Assembly (NCBI GenBank): GCA_013375385.1
Contig: JABXJY010000094.1
Span: 1 to 9,247 of the forward strand
DNA: 9,247 nt
Direction of reading: 5' to 3'
Source: Desulfobacterales bacterium
GTDB taxonomy: Bacteria > Desulfobacterota > DSM-4660 > Desulfatiglandales > B25-G16
Shown here: positions 6,561 through 9,247 of the stretch, piece by piece
Position numbering within the stretch: position 1 is the stretch's first letter
Layout: each line of letters begins with the position of its first letter
The notes under the pieces: generated by a model
The model's database searches: none
Seen by the model: only the letters and a program-made list of their open reading frames with translations
What the model was told of the DNA's origin: nothing
Made by a program: the position numbers and the translations under genes

Positions 6561-6989
6561 TTAGATCTCCAGTTTTTCAAGTTTTTGGGCTTGATGAGGA
6601 TGATCTGGGCTAGCATATATCTTCAGTTTCCTTAATTGCCTTCTTCCGAGGCTATTTTTTGGGAGCATGCCCTTCACAGCGAGCCTTATAAGGTTTTCTG
6701 GTTTCTTCTGAAGCATCTCTTTAGCCGGGATCTCTTTTAGCCCACCCACATATCCACTGTGGCGATAATACATCTTTTTTTGTAATTTATCTCCTGTCAA
6801 GAGAACCTTATCTGCATTGACAACCACCACATAATCACCGGCATCCATATGAGGTGTAAACACAGGCTTACGTTTCCCCCTCAGGAGGATGGCTATCTCG
6901 CTCGCCAACCTTCCCAGAATCTTATCCCTGGCATCTATCAGATACCACTTCTTTTCCACCTCATGCTCTTTGGCAACAAAGGTTTTCAT
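6561..6989 (-). CDS. rplM: 50S ribosomal protein L13
   Basis: Early-assembling large-subunit protein that binds 23S rRNA. The 142 residues are the normal length. Conserved segments seen are WYLIDARDKILGRLASEIA, the GKRKPVFTPHMDAGDYVVVVNA block, YYRHSGYVGGLKEI, and AVKGMLPKNSLGR near residue 110. First gene of the rplM-rpsI unit, with a consensus promoter and a leader of about 90 nt. Its ribosome-binding site is weak (AAAGAG), and a two-codon ATG-AAA-TGA frame at 6994-6986 overlaps the rplM ATG. In E. coli, L13 represses its own operon; the leader here may serve a similar role, but that is inference. Confidence 0.99.
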   Translation of the reverse strand: MKTFVAKEHEVEKKWYLIDARDKILGRLASEIAILLRGKRKPVFTPHMDAGDYVVVVNADKVLLTGDKLQKKMYYRHSGYVGGLKEIPAKEMLQKKPENLIRLAVKGMLPKNSLGRRQLRKLKIYASPDHPHQAQKLEKLEI

Positions 6990-7080
6990 TTCATTACAAT
7001 CTTACTCTTTAATTACGAGGTCTATCTTCGGTTCAAAATTAGAAAGAGTGCCTATTGAAGACCGAAAACTATCTGTAGAG
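6990..7080 (-). promoter_or_regulatory. rplM leader with potential pseudoknot
   Basis: On the minus strand TTCGGT (7066-7061) plus TCAA (7058-7055) can pair with TTGA (7036-7033) and ACCGAA (7032-7027): a 10-bp stem with a 2-nt bulge. Its 18-nt loop contains ACTCTTT (7049-7043), which is perfectly complementary to AAAGAGT (7010-7004), the only purine-rich candidate ribosome-binding region before rplM. Loop-to-downstream pairing would make an H-type pseudoknot covering the translation start region. This resembles the autoregulatory logic of ribosomal-protein leaders. No sequence match to a named leader family was recognised. Confidence 0.45.
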
Positions 7081-7086
7081 CTTAGT

Positions 7087-7115
7087 TAATTAAAGCAATT
7101 TGAGGGTAATGTCAA
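7087..7115 (-). promoter_or_regulatory. sigma70 promoter of rplM-rpsI
   Basis: Minus-strand TTGACA (7110-7115, perfect -35) is followed after 17 bp by TAATTA (7087-7092). The transcript would start near 7080, about 90 nt before the rplM ATG. It lies back-to-back with the plus-strand tRNA promoter; the two -35 boxes are about 20 bp apart. Confidence 0.8.
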
Positions 7116-7136
7116 GTATATTTCAAAAATTTGATA

Positions 7137-7165
7137 TTGACAGAAAAACATATACCTGTTAATGA
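7137..7165 (+). promoter_or_regulatory. sigma70 promoter of the tRNA-Arg/tRNA-Lys unit
   Basis: TTGACA (7137-7142) is followed after 17 bp by TAATGA (7160-7165). A transcript would begin near 7172, about 35 nt before tRNA-Arg. It is divergent from the rplM promoter. Confidence 0.7.
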
Positions 7166-7206
7166 ACCGTTAGGAAATAATCAGTAATTGAGCAAAAAGA
7201 TTATAG

Positions 7207-7280
<74 letters not shown>

Positions 7281-7298
7281 TATAGAACAATGTCTGGG

Positions 7299-7374
<76 letters not shown>

Positions 7375-7384
7375 AGATCAGTTA

Positions 7385-7417
7385 AGGGTTTCCGGGGATT
7401 CTTCGGAAACCTTTTTT
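7385..7417 (+). terminator. Rho-independent terminator of the tRNA-Arg/tRNA-Lys unit
   Basis: GGTTTCCG (7387-7394) pairs perfectly with CGGAAACC (7404-7411) across a 9-nt loop and is followed by TTTTTT (7412-7417). Flanking A/T bases can extend the stem by two or three pairs. Confidence 0.9.
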
Positions 7418-7629
7418 ATTTTCATAGTTAACAACCCGACTGAAATGGTATGTAAATTGAAGCACCAGGAGATGTGGTCCCTGAAAGGGCAGCCTTTAAA
7501 GTAACTGAGGTAGGGAGCCTAACTGAAAAATGGCATATTTGAACTTTATTAGACTCGAGGTTCGTGAGAACTAATGATAGCTTCTTTTTCGCACAAAACT
7601 AATGTGGATAGCTATGAGCACTGGGCAAG
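7418..7629. other. intergenic stretch with no supported gene
   Basis: No reading frame longer than about 27 codons, no ribosome-binding site with a credible frame, and no convincing promoter. It contains a small hairpin-capable CCCT-GAA-AGGG (7480-7490) and one near-match to a DnaA box (TGTGGATAG, 7602-7610). Neither is enough to call a feature. Confidence 0.4.
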
Positions 7630-7678
7630 AAATTTTTTAACAAAAAATACTTGACTTTCTTTACGTTTTCACTAAAAT
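7630..7678 (+). promoter_or_regulatory. strong promoter with UP-element-like tracts
   Basis: TTGACT (7651-7656) and TAAAAT (7673-7678) are 16 bp apart, each 5/6 to consensus. Directly upstream (7630-7650) lie phased A/T tracts, AAATTTTTTAA and CAAAAAATA, in the position of an UP element. Such promoters usually drive stable RNAs. No protein gene follows before the terminator at 7732-7754, only about 50 nt of RNA. Confidence 0.65.
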
Positions 7679-7684
7679 GTAATC

Positions 7685-7754
7685 AATCCGTTGATCGGAG
7701 GAGGATGGTCCGTGCAGGGCCAGCGTAAGAAAGTCCCCAAGCGGGGGCTTTTTT
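7685..7754 (+). ncRNA. candidate small RNA with a GGAGGAGGA tract
   Basis: A strong promoter and an intrinsic terminator bracket about 70 nt with no credible protein gene. Between them are a purine tract GGAGGAGGA (7697-7705) with three GGA triplets, a hairpin GGTCC-GTGCA-GGGCC (7707-7721), and the terminator hairpin. A further 5-bp hairpin with a UNCG-type TCCG loop (7682-7695) straddles the predicted start. GGA repeats are the core of CsrA/RsmA sites, so a Csr-sequestering RNA is one option. Alternatively the tract is a ribosome-binding site for a seven-codon ATG frame (7705-7728) ending just before the terminator. No known RNA family was recognised. The RNA converges on the DUF3800 gene. 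Confidence 0.5.
7732..7754 (+). terminator. intrinsic terminator of the small RNA, overlapping the DUF3800 stop
   Basis: AGTCCCC (7732-7738), loop AAGC, GGGGGCT (7743-7749): seven pairs with one T-G, followed by a T tract reaching 7754. The T tract overlaps the TAA of the convergent DUF3800 gene (7753-7755). On the minus strand the same hairpin is followed by TTTCTT, so it may work in both directions. Confidence 0.85.
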
Positions 7755-8544
7755 ATTCTAAAAACACCTTCCCATATCCACTGACTCTTCCTTGGTACAC
7801 CTGCTGATTGTGCTTCCTTTTTACTGCTTCGCAGATTGTTTTGCTGAAGGCTTCACTGCGATCCGGTAAAAGGCCTTTTTCAACCAAAATCTCTTGCTTC
7901 ATTGGATACGCCAAGAGGTCTGCAACTTGAAGCCCAGCTACATTTGCAGTCTTGGGTTTGATTTTCATCTGCTCCGATGTAAGCACATTGTTGAAGAAGC
8001 TCGCTCCCCGCCACTGGGTCCCCCTCCGATATACCATCTGATAAGAGCTTGCTAGCAACTCATTCTCTATCTTACCCCGGCTTTCGGCCATCATATCTCC
8101 TTTAGCATTATAGAAATTTAGGAATCCACAATAGCGCTCAAGCATTGCAGCAAGACAATAATTATAAGGATGAAAAGCTGCTTTATCGTATCGGTCAATA
8201 TGAGACTTCTTATCGATAACTACTGTTATTAGCGTGAAGTTCATTTCTCGGAAGTATCTTAAAAGATCTTTGTTGAAAGGTTGACGTTTTTCTTTATCCC
8301 GTAGGCGCCAGAAAGGCCCTCTACAATTAATCAAGTCTGTTCGATGAAATATCGGCGGGTCATCTGGGTCATAGGAGAAATGGTTCTTTTTAAGGGTCTC
8401 CAACTCAGGTTTGAAACAGTCACCGTAGTACTCTTTTTCAACAATACAGCCAGTGAGTCCCAGATATCTTTTTTCCAACTTGTCAACATCAAAGTAGGTA
8501 TGATCACCGGACTCATCGATGTATAATCGATACAACCTTGACAT
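7753..8544 (-). CDS. DUF3800 domain protein, RNase H-like fold
   Basis: Complete 263-residue protein of the DUF3800 family, predicted to have an RNase H-like fold and often found on mobile elements, in phages and near defence genes; its biochemical role is not established. Family signatures are YIDESGD at residues 8-14 (acidic D10, E11, D14), an FHRTDL segment (residues 66-71), VVID (residues 108-111), AESRGK with E154, and GLQVADLLAYP near the C-terminus (D209). The acidic residues could form a metal site. The start is ATG at 8544, with a GAGGAAGAG ribosome-binding tract inside the end of the small membrane ORF upstream; the gap between the two frames is 8 bp, so they form an operon. The gene ends inside a convergent terminator shared with the small RNA. 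Confidence 0.85.
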   Translation of the reverse strand: MSRLYRLYIDESGDHTYFDVDKLEKRYLGLTGCIVEKEYYGDCFKPELETLKKNHFSYDPDDPPIFHRTDLINCRGPFWRLRDKEKRQPFNKDLLRYFREMNFTLITVVIDKKSHIDRYDKAAFHPYNYCLAAMLERYCGFLNFYNAKGDMMAESRGKIENELLASSYQMVYRRGTQWRGASFFNNVLTSEQMKIKPKTANVAGLQVADLLAYPMKQEILVEKGLLPDRSEAFSKTICEAVKRKHNQQVYQGRVSGYGKVFLE

Positions 8545-8552
8545 GATATAGC

Positions 8553-8732
8553 TTACTCTTCCTCTGTTTTGGCAATCTCTCTATATACGGAACATTGATC
8601 AGGGTCGGTGAGCTCGTGTCTAAATCCTTGGGCACAGGCATCGAGATAGATGAAAAGGCTTGAAATAAATCCAAACAGCATGACAGCAACTAACGCTAAT
8701 ATTAGCACTAAACTGTACTATTTTCTATTCAT
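8553..8732 (-). pseudogene. small single-pass membrane protein frame with in-frame TAG at codon 5
   Basis: From an ATG at 8732 the frame reads Met-Asn-Arg-Lys, then TAG (8720-8718), then 54 more codons to a TAA at 8555-8553. The rest encodes YSLVLILALV..., one hydrophobic helix (about residues 8-30), then a polar tail with two cysteines (C33, C47) ending KTEEE. The basic start and outward tail suggest a bitopic protein with a periplasmic C-terminus. The only ribosome-binding-like sequence, GGGGGAG (8735-8741), precedes the ATG, not the in-frame GTG at 8708 or ATG at 8681. A Trp (TGG) to TAG change is the simplest explanation. Amber suppression, pyrrolysine use, a start at GTG, or a sequence error are alternatives. 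The frame ends 8 bp before the DUF3800 start. Confidence 0.45.
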
Positions 8733-9146
8733 ATCTCCCCCGTTTTTTCACAGACTGCTCCATTAAAGAAACACCCCACCTCTCACTACGAAAACCAGGG
8801 TTCTAAACAGGCAGCGCAAATATGGGGGGTAGGTTATTCTGTGACAGGGGCTGGATGGGGATTGATGTGGTCTTTTAATAGACCTGTAGTGGTTTTTAGG
8901 GATTTGGGGGTGGAAGGTTTTGTCACATGGTGTTGAAATGAAAGATACTATTTTGAGCCTTTTTTGAAAGACATTCGGCGACAATTTCACTTAGAAAATT
9001 CCGGGGGATCGGGAGGAAGTATTCTTCTGGGCTTCATTCTTAAGTATGTAGGAGTAATATCTTTAAATTTGGCGAAGATAATCTCCCGACCCACATTGAC
9101 GTGACGAAGACGGCCGAGGGATCAACGCTCACCGTCAACTAGAAAA
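8733..9146. other. 414 bp without a supported gene; G-rich plus strand
   Basis: No frame with a good ribosome-binding site and family resemblance was found. The plus strand is strongly G-rich between 8820 and 8920, with runs of 4-6 G. One plus frame is open from 8712 to 9101 apart from a single TGA at 8934-8936, but it has no credible start codon; opposing minus frames of 75 codons (8763-8990) and about 44 codons are also open. The region could be a decayed gene, a dispersed repeat or plain intergenic DNA. Confidence 0.35.
9005..9092. repeat. imperfect inverted repeat, arms 67 bp apart
   Basis: GGGATCGGGAG (9005-9015) is complementary to CTCCCGACCC (9083-9092) apart from one extra A in the left arm. 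Transcribed, it could close a large stem around 67 nt. It may mark the ends of a small element or be a structured 3' region of the neighbouring transporter transcript. No target-site duplication was recognised. Confidence 0.3.
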
Positions 9147-9247
9147 CTAGGCCTTTTCACCTGCTTTCATTGCCCCAGGTCTCGCCTGCCTTAAAGATAA
9201 TATCAGCCCCAGTCCGATAGCGGCGACCACGGCGCAGGCCCAGAAGG
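9147..9247 (-). CDS. C-terminal end of a membrane protein, probably a transporter
   Basis: Only the last 32 residues are in the window, ending at a TAG (9149-9147). They form a hydrophobic helix (FWACAVVAAIGLGLILSL) followed by a short basic tail (RQARPG...KAGEKA). This is the usual end of a polytopic inner-membrane protein such as an MFS transporter, whose last helix often starts with FW. The fragment is richer in GC than the DNA to its left. Family assignment from one helix is weak; that it is the end of a coding region is well supported by codon pattern and topology. Confidence 0.55.
   Translation of the reverse strand, partial: FWACAVVAAIGLGLILSLRQARPGAMKAGEKA

Noticed and set aside
7460..7520. 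GGTCC...GCAGCC with a hairpin, resembling the apex of bacterial SRP RNA
   Set aside because: Only the outer bases match; the GGAA tetraloop and the asymmetric loop sequence are missing and the flanks do not pair into the long helix.
7440..7525. 27-codon plus frame that reads plausibly as protein
   Set aside because: Too short, no start codon with a ribosome-binding site, stops on both sides and no recognised homology.
7602..7610. TGTGGATAG, one base off a DnaA box
   Set aside because: A single isolated near-match with no cluster, no AT-rich unwinding element and no replication gene nearby.
8763..8990. 75-codon minus-strand frame
   Set aside because: No ribosome-binding site, odd composition rich in Pro, His, Ser and Arg from the C-rich strand, and no family resemblance.

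Overview
The window looks like chromosomal DNA of a mid-GC, Gram-negative, deltaproteobacterium-like organism (Desulfobacterota or a related anaerobic lineage). That placement is an inference. It rests on a lipoprotein with an SLH module, a FlgT-like secreted protein, two of three tRNA genes lacking an encoded CCA, and the general protein style. No marker here fixes the genus.

The core (about 1.06-7.4 kb) is a housekeeping block read almost entirely on the minus strand. From right to left it holds: a consensus promoter and structured leader; rplM-rpsI (ribosomal proteins L13 and S9) ending at a strong hairpin terminator; truA-miaA (two anticodon-loop tRNA modification enzymes); a candidate promoter inside the end of miaA with a roughly 125-nt leader; a TPR+SLH lipoprotein; a FlgT-N-like exported protein; pgsA, joined to the previous gene by an ATGA overlap; and tRNA-Val(GAC), closed by an intrinsic terminator. 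Divergently on the plus strand, a consensus promoter drives tRNA-Arg(TCG)-tRNA-Lys(CTT), which ends at its own terminator.

Accessory-looking DNA lies on both sides, each time next to tRNA genes. On the left (1-1060, minus) a consensus-like promoter precedes a GTG-started 99-residue membrane or lipoprotein-like protein. It is followed by a HEPN-family RNase-like protein (RxxxxH motif) that runs off the window; the ATG-started frame is intact but has no stop inside the window. On the right (7.6-8.75 kb) a strong plus-strand promoter with A/T-rich upstream tracts drives a short RNA-sized unit. That unit contains a GGAGGAGGA tract and ends in a terminator overlapping the stop codon of a convergent DUF3800 (RNase H-like) gene. 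The DUF3800 gene is preceded, 8 bp away, by a small single-pass membrane protein reading frame with an in-frame TAG at codon 5. From 8733 to 9146 no gene could be supported. The last 101 bases hold the C-terminal end of a GC-richer membrane protein, probably a transporter.

The best candidates for something undescribed are: (i) two modules of 'small membrane protein followed by a putative nuclease', one on each side of the core; (ii) the short GGA-rich RNA converging on the DUF3800 gene; (iii) the TAG-interrupted small membrane ORF; and (iv) a possible pseudoknot leader in front of rplM.
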